Shown here piece after piece: positions 1 through 8,309 of a DNA stretch of 64,000 nt. Under the pieces are notes generated by a model. The model did no database searches, was not told the DNA's origin, and saw only the letters and a list, made by a program, of their open reading frames with translations. This DNA is from Minwuia sp. (GTDB lineage: Bacteria; Pseudomonadota; Alphaproteobacteria; Minwuiales; Minwuiaceae), in NCBI GenBank assembly GCA_029210175.1, contig JARGPL010000043.1, positions 124,001 to 188,000 of the forward strand, given 5' to 3'. How positions within the stretch are numbered: position 1 is the stretch's first letter; every line of letters starts with the position of its first letter. The position numbers were made by a program, and so were the translations under genes.

Positions 1-482
1 TCAACGACTATTTTGGTGCGGTGGGGGAGGCGATCGAGGCCTCTGGCGGCGAGATCCTGAAGTTTATCGGGGACGCCGCACTGGCGATTTTCCCCGTCGA
101 GGATGCGGGGGGCGCGGCAGAGGCCTGCAACAAGGCACTGACCGCAGCGCACGACGCCATTGCAGGGCTTGAAAAGGTCAATGAGCGTCGCGCAACGGAA
201 AGCAAGCCGCCTCTCCGCAGCAGCTTCGGCCTGCATGTCGGCGATGTCTTCTATGGCAACATCGGCTCCGCAGTCCGGCTCGATTTCACGGTGATCGGAC
301 CGGCGGTCAATCGGGCCGCGCGTCTGGAGAAACTTTCTGCCGACCTGTCCGTCCCGGTTCTGGTGACATCGCAGTTCGCAGCGGCCGCGACCGGCGCGTT
401 CCAGTCCGTGGGCTATCACAAGCTGAAGGGTATCGCGGACGAGGTTGAGGCATTTTCGCCGGTGAGCGCGCCACACGCGTGA
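1..482 (+). CDS. Class III adenylate/guanylate cyclase, C-terminal part (5' end outside window)
   Basis: The reading frame is open from the window edge (first full codon at position 3) to the TGA at 480-482, so only the last ~159 residues of the catalytic domain are seen. It would make cAMP or cGMP. Visible hallmarks are GGEILKFIGDA, with the purine-selecting Lys and second metal Asp, and the LDFTVIGPAVNRAARLE block, with the transition-state Asn and Arg. The first metal Asp lies upstream, outside the window. It is closely similar in layout to the complete cyclase at 6256-7482, so the two are probably paralogues. The N-terminal sensory part cannot be judged. Confidence 0.88.
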   Translation, partial: NDYFGAVGEAIEASGGEILKFIGDAALAIFPVEDAGGAAEACNKALTAAHDAIAGLEKVNERRATESKPPLRSSFGLHVGDVFYGNIGSAVRLDFTVIGPAVNRAARLEKLSADLSVPVLVTSQFAAAATGAFQSVGYHKLKGIADEVEAFSPVSAPHA

Positions 483-576
483 CGCAATGGCGCAAGGGGG
501 GCAGGTCGCCGCCTTCAACCGGAGCATGTCAGATGCGGGGGCGACACATCGCAAGTGCTGCGGATAGGTTCCGGCC

Positions 577-1684
577 ATGGGTCATGCGCCGACACCGGTA
601 CCCGAAGATGCCATCGCACCCCGTTTCCACAGAGGCTGGGCGGTCACGGCGGGTTGTTTCTTCATCGCGATCTTCGCCTGGGGCACGGTGTTCTGCGGCC
701 ACGGCTTCTACATCGCTTCACTGACCCGGCTGCATGGCTGGTCAACCAGTTCGGTGTCGGGCGCGATTTCGCTGTTCTGGGTCGTCGGTATTCCGATGAC
801 CGTGATCAAGGGCAGCCTGATCGACCGGTTCGGCCCACGCGTCGTCATGGCGGTCAGCGGCACGCTGGTGGGCATCAGCGTGCTGCTGCTGGGGCAGGCG
901 AGCGCGCTCTGGCATATCTATGTGGCCTTCGTGATCATGGCGCTTGGCTATCCGGCGGTGGGCGCGGTGGGTATCAGTGCCACGCTCAGCCCCTGGTTCG
1001 ACCGAAACCTGGGCGTTGCAGTGAGCTTCGCACTGACCGGAGCCAGCGTCGGCGCCATGGTCATGGTGCCGGTCATCACCCGCATTTCGGTGGCGGAAGG
1101 GTTTCCCTTCGCGGCGACGGCTGCCGGTCTGTCGATCATCATCGTCACGATACCGGTGGCGGCGCTGGTCATCGCCCGGCCACCGGGTGCGATGGACGTG
1201 GTGGTCGCACCGGCGCTGGGCCATTTTCGCGCAACTGCGGCGATTCCGGCATTCCGGGTCATCGCCCTGGCGTCGGGCCTCAGTCTCGCCGCGCAGGTTG
1301 GATTCCTGTCACATCAGATCCCGATCCGGGAAGAACGCCTCAGCCAGACGAATGCAGCCGACGCGGTCGCGGTAACGGCTGCGGCGGGCATCATCGGGCG
1401 GTTCGGTCTGGGGTTTCTGGCTGCCCGCTTTGACCTGCGCTGGATTGCTGCCGCCCTTGCTGGCGCGACGCTGGTTCGGGGCCGGCGGTTACGGCAAGAC
1501 CTATGGCCTGCTGGCCCTGTTCCTGTATCTGTTTCAGGGGCTGGGGCCGGGCCTGAGCGGCGTGATCCGCGACTTTGCCGGGGTCTGTAACCCGGCGCTC
1601 TGGACCCAGGCGGGCATTCTGATTGTCGCCATTGTCGTGATCACCCGTCTCTCGGCGCCGCCGCCCGATCAAGGCGGTCATTGA
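577..1684 (+). pseudogene. MFS transporter with internal deletion and frameshift
   Basis: This is a major facilitator superfamily permease of the oxalate/formate-antiporter-like or YbfB-like kind. The first frame runs from ATG 577 through about nine membrane helices to GRFGLGFLAARFDLRWIAA (near 1455). The typical downstream segment, LLPPLLARRWFGAGGYG followed by two more helices, is in the next frame and ends at 1684. The two frames overlap on the same bases around 1430-1475, and the helix normally lying between them (about 35 residues) is absent. That points to a deletion of roughly 100 bases that is not a multiple of three, more than a single-base error. The 3' end overlaps the convergent sua5 gene. 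The protein is unlikely to work as a 12-helix carrier. Confidence 0.75.
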
Positions 1685-2588
1685 TCGCCAGACCCAGTCC
1701 GTGGCGCGGTATCGGCATGACGGCGATGCGCTGCGCCCCGGCCCTGTCGATCTCATGCAGGACCTGAAACAGGTTGGCTGCTGCTTCCACCAGGTTCCCT
1801 GACGGGCTCAGGTTCCGGGCGGACGACGGTGCATCGGGACCGAAACCGATCAGCACTTCGTCATCGTCCGCCACCAATGCGTTCAGGCGCAGCTGGCCGC
1901 CTGGCGCATAGTGGCTGGCCAGCATGCCGGGACTGGCCGGGGCGGTGGGGTCGCTTGCCGGCAGCTGAAGCGGACCGGTGACCTGCTCGATCTCTTCCAC
2001 CGGCAGGCCGCCGGGACGCAGCAGGACGGCAGCACCATCAAAGATACCGATCACCGTTGATTCCACGCCTACCGCGCACGGGCCGCCGTCGAGCACCATG
2101 GCAACGCGGTCGCCCAGTCCGGCGCGGACGTGCGCAGCGGTCGTGGGGCTGAGCTTGCCCGACGGGTTGGCGGATGGTGCCGCGATCGGCCGGTCCACGG
2201 CACGCAGCAGGCCCTGGGCGATCTCGCCCGCAGGGACCCGTATCGCCAGCGTGTCCAGCCCTGCCGAACAGATGGCAGCGACCGGACAATCGGCCTTGCG
2301 AGGCAACACCAGCGTCAGGGCGCCGGGCCAGAACCGTGCGGCCAACCGTTCCGCCAGCCCATCGAATATCACCAGTTTGCGGGCTGCTGAAACATCGGCA
2401 ACATGCGCGATCAGCGGGTTGAAGCTGGGGCGGTTCTTGGCGGCAAAGATGCTGGCGACAGCGGTGCCGTTCGTCGCGTCCGCGCCCAGCCCGTAGACGG
2501 TCTCCGTCGGAAACGCGACGAGCTTGCCCGCGCGCAACAGCGCCGCCGCCTGCGCGAGTTCCTGATCCTGTGTACTGCCGTCGGACAT
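1641..2588 (-). CDS. sua5: L-threonylcarbamoyladenylate synthase, Sua5 type
   Basis: This cytoplasmic enzyme makes threonylcarbamoyl-AMP from threonine, bicarbonate and ATP, the first step of the t6A37 tRNA modification. The 315-residue length fits the two-domain Sua5 form: an N-terminal YrdC domain (about residues 12-190, with FPTETVYGLGADATN and the KNRPSFNPLIAHV stretch) and a C-terminal Sua5 domain (SPGMLASHYAP onwards). The ATG at 2586-2588 is the natural start. It is transcribed divergently from the acyl-CoA dehydrogenase at 2793. Its last 44 bases overlap the end of the broken MFS gene in the opposite direction. Confidence 0.95.
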   Translation of the reverse strand: MSDGSTQDQELAQAAALLRAGKLVAFPTETVYGLGADATNGTAVASIFAAKNRPSFNPLIAHVADVSAARKLVIFDGLAERLAARFWPGALTLVLPRKADCPVAAICSAGLDTLAIRVPAGEIAQGLLRAVDRPIAAPSANPSGKLSPTTAAHVRAGLGDRVAMVLDGGPCAVGVESTVIGIFDGAAVLLRPGGLPVEEIEQVTGPLQLPASDPTAPASPGMLASHYAPGGQLRLNALVADDDEVLIGFGPDAPSSARNLSPSGNLVEAAANLFQVLHEIDRAGAQRIAVMPIPRHGLGLAINDRLDRAAAPRDG

Positions 2589-2716
2589 GCTTGTTCACCT
2601 GTGTCGCACCGCGCATCCCTTGAACGGCGGTGAACGAGACGTCAAGTCGCTGCGTAGAAATGGCGAAAACAGCATTGGCAGCAGCACTTGCCTGCTGTGA
2701 TCTGGCTTTGAGGCGA

Positions 2717-2746
2717 TTGCCGGGGTGTCGGCATTTCCCGTACACT
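2717..2746 (+). promoter_or_regulatory. Candidate sigma-70 promoter for the acyl-CoA dehydrogenase
   Basis: In the 204-base divergent region a TTGCCG hexamer (2717-2722) and TACACT (2741-2746) are 18 bases apart, 46 bases before the ATG at 2793. The match is by eye only and alphaproteobacterial promoters are loose, so this is a weak call. Confidence 0.3.
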
Positions 2747-2792
2747 CCACACCAGAGGAATCCGATACGGATACAACAAGGGAGCCAACCCC

Positions 2793-4598
2793 ATGTCCGA
2801 CTATACTGCCCCCGTGCGCGACATGCGCTTTGTCCTGAACCACGTGCTCGACCTGCAGGACATCTCGCAACTGCCCGGATACGAGCATGCAGAGCCTGAT
2901 CTGGTCGATCAGATACTGGAAGAAGCATCGAAACTCGCCAACGGCGTGCTCGGACCCCTGAACTGGGTCGGTGATCAGGAGGGCGCTCAGTACGAAAACG
3001 GCGTCGTGCGCACGCCGGAAGGTTTCGCCGACGCCTATCGCCAGTTCTGTGAGGGCGGCTGGAACGGTGTGCCCTTCGACATGGAACGCGGCGGCGGCGG
3101 TCTGCCCTGGGCTGTGACCATCGCACTGACCGAGATGTGGAATGCCGCCAATCTGGCGTTCTCGCTCTGCCCGCTGCTTACCCAGGGGGCAATCGATGCG
3201 GTCGAGGCGCACGGTTCCGACGACCTGAAGGCCAGGTATCTGGACAAGATGATCTCCGGCGAATGGACCGCCACCATGAACCTGACGGAGCCGCAGGCCG
3301 GGTCCGACGTGGGTGCCCTGCGCTCGAAGGCCGAACCCCGCGGTGACGGATCCTGGCTGATCAAGGGCCAGAAGATATTCATCACCTTCGGCGAACACGA
3401 CATGGCCGAGAACATCATCCATCTGGTGCTGGCGCGCACGCCGGACGCGCCGGTCGGCACACGCGGCATCAGTCTGTTCCTGGTGCCGAAGTTCCTGGTC
3501 AATGACGATGGATCATTGGGGGAGCGCAATGACCTGCGCTGTGCCTCCATCGAGGAAAAGATCGGCATCCACGGCAGCCCGACCTGCGTCATGACCTATG
3601 GCGACAACGATGAATGCATTGGCTGGATGGTCGGTGAGGAAATGAAGGGCATGCGGTCCATGTTCACCATGATGAACAACGCCCGCCTGTCCGTCGGCAC
3701 CCAGGGTGTCGCGGTTGCGGACCGCGCCTATCAGCGCGCCGTGGCCTATGCCCGTGACCGGGTGCAGGGCAAGCCCATGCCGGATTCCGCGGCGGGCGGG
3801 TCCGGTGCAATTGTCGATCATGCCGATGTCCGTCGCATGCTGATGACCATGAAGGCCTATACGGAGGCATCGCGCGCGATCTGCCTCTACAACGCCGGTT
3901 GCCTGGACTATGGCCGTCGTCACCCGGATGCCGATACGGCCCGCCGTCGCGGTGGCCTGGCCGAACTGCTGACCCCGATTTCCAAGGGCTTCGGGACAGA
4001 CATCGGCGTCGAGATGTCGTCGGTTGGTGTTCAGATTCACGGCGGCATGGGCTTTGTCGAGGAAACCGGTGCCGGGCAGCACTATCGCGACAGCCGCATC
4101 CTGCCGATCTACGAGGGCACGAACGGTATCCAGGCCATGGATCTGGTGATGCGGAAACTGACCCTGAATGGCGGCGAACCGATAAGCGACCTGATGGCGG
4201 AGATCGCGGACACCATTGCCCGCTGCCGCGACTGTGATGATGAACGGGTTCAGGCAATTGCCGAACCGCTGGAGGCGGCGCGCAGCGCGGCGGAGGAATC
4301 GGCCAACTGGCTGGTGGAGCGGATGGGCAAGGCTGCCAACGATGCCGCCGCAGGGGCCGCGCCGTTCCTGCGCCTGATGGGGCTGCTGACCGGTGGTGAC
4401 CTGCTGGCCCGCGCCGCGATTGCAGCAGCCGGACAGCTGGCGGCGGGGGAGGGTGATACACCGTTCCTGACCGCCAAGATCGGGACGGCTCGCTTCTTTG
4501 CCACCCAGATCATGCCCCAGGCCGGGTCCCTGGGGGTGGCGGCCCGTCAGGGGTCAGCCGCGCTCTATGCGATTCCCGATGACGCGCTGGTGGCATGA
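2793..4598 (+). CDS. Acyl-CoA dehydrogenase, long DmdC-like subfamily
   Basis: This FAD flavoprotein oxidises an acyl-CoA to the enoyl-CoA and passes electrons to ETF. At 601 residues it belongs to the long subfamily that includes 3-methylmercaptopropionyl-CoA dehydrogenase (DmdC) and has an extra N-terminal segment and C-terminal domain. Visible are [12 protein letters not shown] (FAD/substrate loop), QIHGGMGFVEE, and LPIYEGTNGIQ with the catalytic Glu at residue 441. The start is supported by the AAGGGAGCC ribosome site just upstream of ATG 2793. It stands alone, with no dmdB or dmdD beside it, so the substrate (DMSP product or an ordinary fatty acyl-CoA) cannot be fixed. Confidence 0.93.
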   Translation: MSDYTAPVRDMRFVLNHVLDLQDISQLPGYEHAEPDLVDQILEEASKLANGVLGPLNWVGDQEGAQYENGVVRTPEGFADAYRQFCEGGWNGVPFDMERGGGGLPWAVTIALTEMWNAANLAFSLCPLLTQGAIDAVEAHGSDDLKARYLDKMISGEWTATMNLTEPQAGSDVGALRSKAEPRGDGSWLIKGQKIFITFGEHDMAENIIHLVLARTPDAPVGTRGISLFLVPKFLVNDDGSLGERNDLRCASIEEKIGIHGSPTCVMTYGDNDECIGWMVGEEMKGMRSMFTMMNNARLSVGTQGVAVADRAYQRAVAYARDRVQGKPMPDSAAGGSGAIVDHADVRRMLMTMKAYTEASRAICLYNAGCLDYGRRHPDADTARRRGGLAELLTPISKGFGTDIGVEMSSVGVQIHGGMGFVEETGAGQHYRDSRILPIYEGTNGIQAMDLVMRKLTLNGGEPISDLMAEIADTIARCRDCDDERVQAIAEPLEAARSAAEESANWLVERMGKAANDAAAGAAPFLRLMGLLTGGDLLARAAIAAAGQLAAGEGDTPFLTAKIGTARFFATQIMPQAGSLGVAARQGSAALYAIPDDALVA

Positions 4599-4629
4599 AC
4601 GTGCGGCAGATACATATCTGATCACTTGC

Positions 4630-4657
4630 TTGCCGATTGCCGATTGCCGATAGCCGG
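4630..4657. repeat. 7-bp tandem repeat (TTGCCGA x3 plus one degenerate copy)
   Basis: Three exact TTGCCGA units occupy 4630-4650, followed by TAGCCGG. It lies in the 174-base spacer between the acyl-CoA dehydrogenase stop and the repressor start. It may be a slippage-prone microsatellite, or a binding array for the adjacent regulator. The rest of the spacer is AT-rich (4710-4745), which suits a promoter, but I see no convincing hexamers. Confidence 0.6.
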
Positions 4658-4772
4658 GGCTGGAGACTTGCGGTTCCATGCCCCGGCAACAAATTCGGTA
4701 AATCAGGCGTTGATGCAAGTTTTTCGGTATTTTTAGCTTGTATCACGCCCTCTGTTGCGTTAGGTGGGTCGC

Positions 4773-5486
4773 ATGCAGAACAACGAATTGCTTGAACGCA
4801 TCGACCGGAGACTGCGCGAAAAGGGCCTGACCGATTACCGGGCCTCCATGCTGGCCGCTGGCCGGCCCGAGATCATTCGCAACATCCGCCGGGGCCGGTC
4901 CCGCAATCCAAGACGGGACACCATGGAAAAACTGGCGCGGGTGCTGGACTGCTCCTTCGAGTGGCTGGCGACCGGGCGTGGGCCTGTCGAGCCCTTGCCA
5001 GACACGCCGGGCGTGCCAGCCGCGGCGGCACCGGTTCCGCGCCAGGACGATGCGCCGATCCCACCCGCACGCAGCGAGATGGCGCTGGACGTGCCGGTCA
5101 TGGGCACGGCTGCCGGCAGCCTGAAGGGCGCGTTCCAGCTGGATACATCTGCCCCCATCGACCGGGTGCGCCGCCCCCCTGGTATCGCCACAGCGGTTGA
5201 TATCTACGCCCTCTACATCGTTGGTGATTCCATGTCGCCACGGTTCGAGGATGGGGAACTGATCTATGTATCAGGTCGCCGACCGGTGCGCGCGGGCGAT
5301 GATGTGGTCATCCAGGTCCACGGCGAGGACGAGCAGGTGGAGGCCTATTGCAAGCGGCTCGTGAAACGCGACAGCAACGCGTCAACCGTGCGGCAATTCA
5401 ATCCTGCGAAGGATTTCGATATCGCCGCCGACCGGACCATCGCCATCCACAAGGTGCTGAACCTGAACGACCTTTTCGGCATCTAG
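4773..5486 (+). CDS. LexA/CI-like transcriptional regulator: HTH plus S24 self-cleaving domain
   Basis: This is a 237-residue cytoplasmic repressor. Residues ~1-70 form a helix-turn-helix of the XRE type (LTDYRASMLAAGRPEIIRNI, then a DWLATG-like EWLATGRG end). After a Pro/Ala-rich linker, residues ~105-235 form an S24 peptidase domain with GDSMSP (nucleophile Ser153) and CKRLVKR (Lys194), the Ser/Lys dyad of LexA-type autocleavage. I chose ATG 4773 because AGGTGGG lies 4-5 bases upstream; a GTG at 4764 would add three residues. No prophage genes surround it, so it is a chromosomal stress regulator with unknown targets. It may autoregulate from the AT-rich spacer upstream. Confidence 0.88.
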   Translation: MQNNELLERIDRRLREKGLTDYRASMLAAGRPEIIRNIRRGRSRNPRRDTMEKLARVLDCSFEWLATGRGPVEPLPDTPGVPAAAAPVPRQDDAPIPPARSEMALDVPVMGTAAGSLKGAFQLDTSAPIDRVRRPPGIATAVDIYALYIVGDSMSPRFEDGELIYVSGRRPVRAGDDVVIQVHGEDEQVEAYCKRLVKRDSNASTVRQFNPAKDFDIAADRTIAIHKVLNLNDLFGI

Positions 5487-5489
5487 ATG

Positions 5490-5645
5490 TGAGGTTTCAT
5501 TAGGTTGTCCATCCGGGCGGTATCCGGGAAGCTGGAGTTGCGAGACTTCAGAAGAACCGGAGATGCCCGAATGAACATCCACAAGAATGCCCGTTTGACA
5601 CCCCACAGTCGAGCCACACTGGTGCGTCGGGTGATCGAAGAAGGT
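5490..5645 (+). mobile_element. Remnant of an IS481-family insertion sequence (5' end and transposase N-terminus)
   Basis: From ATG 5571 the plus strand reads MNIHKNARLTPHSRATLVRR and then VIEEG, the typical opening of IS481-family transposases (before the helix-turn-helix). The untranslated stretch before it, with CAGAAGAACCGGAGATG, also resembles the leaders of such elements. Homology stops at about 5645, where an allantoinase remnant in the opposite direction begins. The catalytic DDE domain and the right end are absent, so it cannot move. The left boundary is a guess: it could be the TGTGAGGTTTC next to the repressor stop codon. Confidence 0.65.
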
Positions 5646-5729
5646 CACCGCGATGCGCGCGTCATCCGGCCATGCCGGGTCGGGCAGCGTGCGACCATGT
5701 CCGACCAGATCGCGGGGGTATTCCGTCAT
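5637..5729 (-). pseudogene. Allantoinase (PuuE-like) N-terminal fragment
   Basis: On the minus strand an ATG at 5729, with AGGTG upstream, opens MTEYPRDLVGHGRTLPDPAW and then PDDARIAVTF. This matches the start of the PuuE-type allantoinase / polysaccharide-deacetylase family (YPRDMVGYGRxPPxPxWPxxARIAVQF). After ~31 residues the similarity ends abruptly at the IS481 remnant. Only the first tenth of a ~300-residue protein is left, so this is debris of a lost purine-catabolism gene. The call is from recalled family consensus. Confidence 0.6.
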
Positions 5730-5821
5730 GGGCTTGGCACCTTCCTGACATCTCCACGGGCGTCGTGTAGAATGCGGGACGAAAGCAGCAAACGCAAAGC
5801 AACGCTGGGGAGGAAGTGACC

Positions 5822-6229
5822 ATGAATGATCAGTCAAACGCGCCGAAAGTGGGCAAGATGGTGCATGCGGTGCCGGGGAACATCCCCGATGAGTCAGGCC
5901 GTCGCGCGTTCTTCACGTACAAGGACATGGGCGTCACGGATGCCACGAATGGCCTGATGCGCGCCCAGCTGACGACCGCGCGGGAAGGCATGAAGGAATC
6001 CACGGGCTGGCATTATCACGTCTGCGATGCGCAGTACGTCTATTGCACCAGCGGCTGGGTCGATCTGGAATTCGAAACCGGTGAGACGGTGCGGGTCAGT
6101 GCCGGTGAATCGATCTTCATCTCCGGCGGCATGAAGCACAATGAACTGGAGACGTCGGACGACTTCCAGATCCTCGAAGTCTCCGTGCCCGCCAAGATGG
6201 ACACGGTCTCCTGCGACCCGCCTGCGTGA
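5822..6229 (+). CDS. Single-domain cupin protein
   Basis: A small soluble beta-barrel protein of 135 residues. The cupin core is visible: STGWHYHVCDAQYVYCTSGW (motif 1, with HxH and a later acid) and GESIFISGGMKHNELETSDD (motif 2, GG-KHNE). Two His and one Glu could bind a metal. ATG 5822 is preceded by GGGGAGGAAG; a GTG six bases earlier is less well spaced. It is convergent with the cyclase at 6256. Cupins of this size include dioxygenases, isomerases and sugar- or small-ligand-binding proteins; nothing here chooses between them. Confidence 0.8.
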   Translation: MNDQSNAPKVGKMVHAVPGNIPDESGRRAFFTYKDMGVTDATNGLMRAQLTTAREGMKESTGWHYHVCDAQYVYCTSGWVDLEFETGETVRVSAGESIFISGGMKHNELETSDDFQILEVSVPAKMDTVSCDPPA

Positions 6230-6255
6230 CGCTGCTGAACCCGCCTGAAACGGCA

Positions 6256-7482
6256 TCAGGCAGGACTGAAGATCTCCGACGGCTGCGAGACGCCGGGCAG
6301 GGCGTGGAACCCGAGTGATTCCAGCTTCGCGCCCTGTGCCGCCAGCCTGGCGAAGGATTCCGTCATCAGGACAGGGCGGTCGAGGGTGCGTGTCAGGGTT
6401 TCGACGCGACTGACCTCGTTCACCGCTCGTCCGATCACCGTGAAGTCCAGCCGGTCAGCAGAACCGATGTTGCCGAAGATCACATCGCCCGCGTGCAGGC
6501 CGATCCCGACCTTCAGCGACGGCTTGCCCTCCTGCCCGCGCCGGACGTTCAGTTCGGCGAGGTTGGCGATACCTTCCTGCGCGGCGGCGAGGGCGGAATG
6601 GCAGGCGAGCCAGGCTGTCCGCTCATCCATCGGGAAGATCGCCAGCATGCCGTCGCCCATGAACTTCAGGACCTCGCCACCCATCGCCTTCACCGGTTCG
6701 ATCATGCAATCGAAGTAATCGTCCAGTGTCGCGATGATCTGGTGACCTTCGAGCCTGTCCGACAGGCGTGTGAAGCCACGCAGGTCACAGAGGAAGATCG
6801 CCGCCCGAATGGCTTCCCCCTCGGCCCGCTGGATGGTGCCGGTCAGCACCCTGCGTGCCGCCGCCTCCCCCAGGTAGATGCTGAGCAGGCTGCCCGTCGC
6901 GCCATAGGCGTTCATCAGTTCAAAGCGAACCGTGATCAGCGGCATGATGTCCTGCAGCCGGGCAATCTCCGCGTTTTCGAATCCGCCAGGGCGTGTGGTG
7001 GTGAAGGAAATGACGTTCACCTCCCCGGTGGAAAAACGCATCGGCAGGGCCACGTAATCAGTCGCCCCCTCCTGCTTCAAATCGCGCCAGACATCGAACT
7101 CCAGCAGGTCGTCGTCCAGGTCGAGGCGTTGCCTGATCCGCTCCGCGCCCTGATGGATCAGGAAGATCGGGCTCTTGAGGTAGAACTCCGATGTCATGGC
7201 GCCATGTCCGCGCAGGATGACCTCCGCCTCCTGCCCCCTGCGCCAGATCAGGTTGCGCGATACATACAGCGGGTGCAGGGACAGCAGGCCACAGAAGGCG
7301 CGGGAAAGTTCCATGCCCTCCGCATCCAGCTTCTTGCAGAGATCCTCGAAGAAATCGGTCTCGGCGTTGGGCCGGTAAAGTTCGGTCATCAGCCAGTTTG
7401 CCAGCGGATCCGCACGCCATCCTGTCGCGATGATATTCACCCTTGTCTCTTCATGGCTTTGTGGCATCTTCGCGTCGCTCAT
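6256..7482 (-). CDS. Adenylate/guanylate cyclase with N-terminal sensory-type domain
   Basis: This 408-residue protein has an unassigned N-terminal ~195 residues (no signal peptide, no obvious membrane helix) and a C-terminal class III cyclase domain (~220-400). Key residues are all present: metal Asp233 (FLCDLRGFT) and Asp277 (FMGDG), base-selecting Lys273 and Thr348, and transition-state Asn355 and Arg359 (AVNEVSRVE). Lys with Thr is usual for bacterial adenylate cyclases. I chose the ATG at 7480-7482, which has GAGG seven bases upstream, over an in-frame start at 7587. It resembles the partial cyclase at 1-482. The Nfu gene is divergent. Confidence 0.9.
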   Translation of the reverse strand: MSDAKMPQSHEETRVNIIATGWRADPLANWLMTELYRPNAETDFFEDLCKKLDAEGMELSRAFCGLLSLHPLYVSRNLIWRRGQEAEVILRGHGAMTSEFYLKSPIFLIHQGAERIRQRLDLDDDLLEFDVWRDLKQEGATDYVALPMRFSTGEVNVISFTTTRPGGFENAEIARLQDIMPLITVRFELMNAYGATGSLLSIYLGEAAARRVLTGTIQRAEGEAIRAAIFLCDLRGFTRLSDRLEGHQIIATLDDYFDCMIEPVKAMGGEVLKFMGDGMLAIFPMDERTAWLACHSALAAAQEGIANLAELNVRRGQEGKPSLKVGIGLHAGDVIFGNIGSADRLDFTVIGRAVNEVSRVETLTRTLDRPVLMTESFARLAAQGAKLESLGFHALPGVSQPSEIFSPA

Positions 7483-7634
7483 GGGACGACCTCTATCGGC
7501 GTGGACGAAGTCCCGGCTTGATTGCGGAACACATTGCGCCACATAAGCGCGGTAACGGCACAAACAACTACAAACGCCAGAACGCATTCAGAAGCCGGGC
7601 GGTTGTCGTCAACCCCGGCAAACCGGAGGAACCG

Positions 7635-8198
7635 ATGTTCATCCAGACCGAACCGACACCGAACCCGCAGACGCTGAAGTTCATTCCCGGCGTTGATGTG
7701 ATGAAAGAGGGTGTTGCAGATTTCCGCAACCCGGACGACGCCACCATGTCGCCGCTGGCGGAGCGCCTGTTCGCCGTGCATGGCGTGACCGGGATCTATC
7801 TGGGCCAGGACTTCGTGTCCGTCAGCAAGCGCGAAGATGTCGAATGGCACCACATCAAGCCGTCGATCCTCGGCACGATCATGGAACACTTCACGGCCGG
7901 CTTGCCGGTCATTCGCGAAGGTGCCGAAGTCGGCAGCGCCGGTGGCCATGCGGCTGCCGAAGGTGCGGATGGCGAGATCGTCAAGCAGATCGTCGAATTG
8001 CTGGATACCCGCGTTCGGCCTGCGGTGGCCCAGGATGGGGGCGACATTGTGTTCCATGGCTTCGATGAGGGGATCGTGTATCTGGCCATGCAGGGTGCCT
8101 GTGCGGGGTGCCCCAGCTCGGTCATGACACTGAAGCATGGCATCGAGAATCTGCTGAAGCACTATGTGCCTGAAGTGAACGAGGTTCGCTCGGTCTGA
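7635..8198 (+). CDS. NifU/Nfu-family Fe-S cluster scaffold or carrier
   Basis: This 187-residue protein carries Fe-S clusters to target enzymes. Residues 1-90 are the Nfu N-terminal domain (MFIQTEPTPNPQTLKFIPG is diagnostic). Residues ~113-187 are the NifU C-terminal domain with the cluster-binding pair Cys156-x-x-Cys159 in GACAGCPSS. This is the mitochondrial NFU1/alphaproteobacterial type, unlike E. coli NfuA, which has a degenerate A-type domain in front. The start is fixed by GGAGGA at 7625-7630; an upstream extension of the frame to 7443 lacks similarity and overlaps the divergent cyclase. Confidence 0.93.
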   Translation: MFIQTEPTPNPQTLKFIPGVDVMKEGVADFRNPDDATMSPLAERLFAVHGVTGIYLGQDFVSVSKREDVEWHHIKPSILGTIMEHFTAGLPVIREGAEVGSAGGHAAAEGADGEIVKQIVELLDTRVRPAVAQDGGDIVFHGFDEGIVYLAMQGACAGCPSSVMTLKHGIENLLKHYVPEVNEVRSV

Positions 8199-8309
8199 TT
8201 GGGGGAACATGCCGCCGTTGCAGGCGGGATGCAGTCGGACCGCGCTGAAACAGGGACCCGCCCGCCGATGGAATCGCGGGTGAATATGGTTTGAGAGGAT
8301 GAGTGTGCA

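Noticed and set aside
4773-5486. Prophage repressor as a marker of an integrated phage
   Set aside because: No integrase, structural or lysis genes are nearby; LexA/S24-type chromosomal regulators are common.
8199-8309. ACCCGC/GCGGGT hairpin after the Nfu gene as terminator
   Set aside because: Only six base pairs with a long loop and no U-tract; likely chance in GC-rich DNA.
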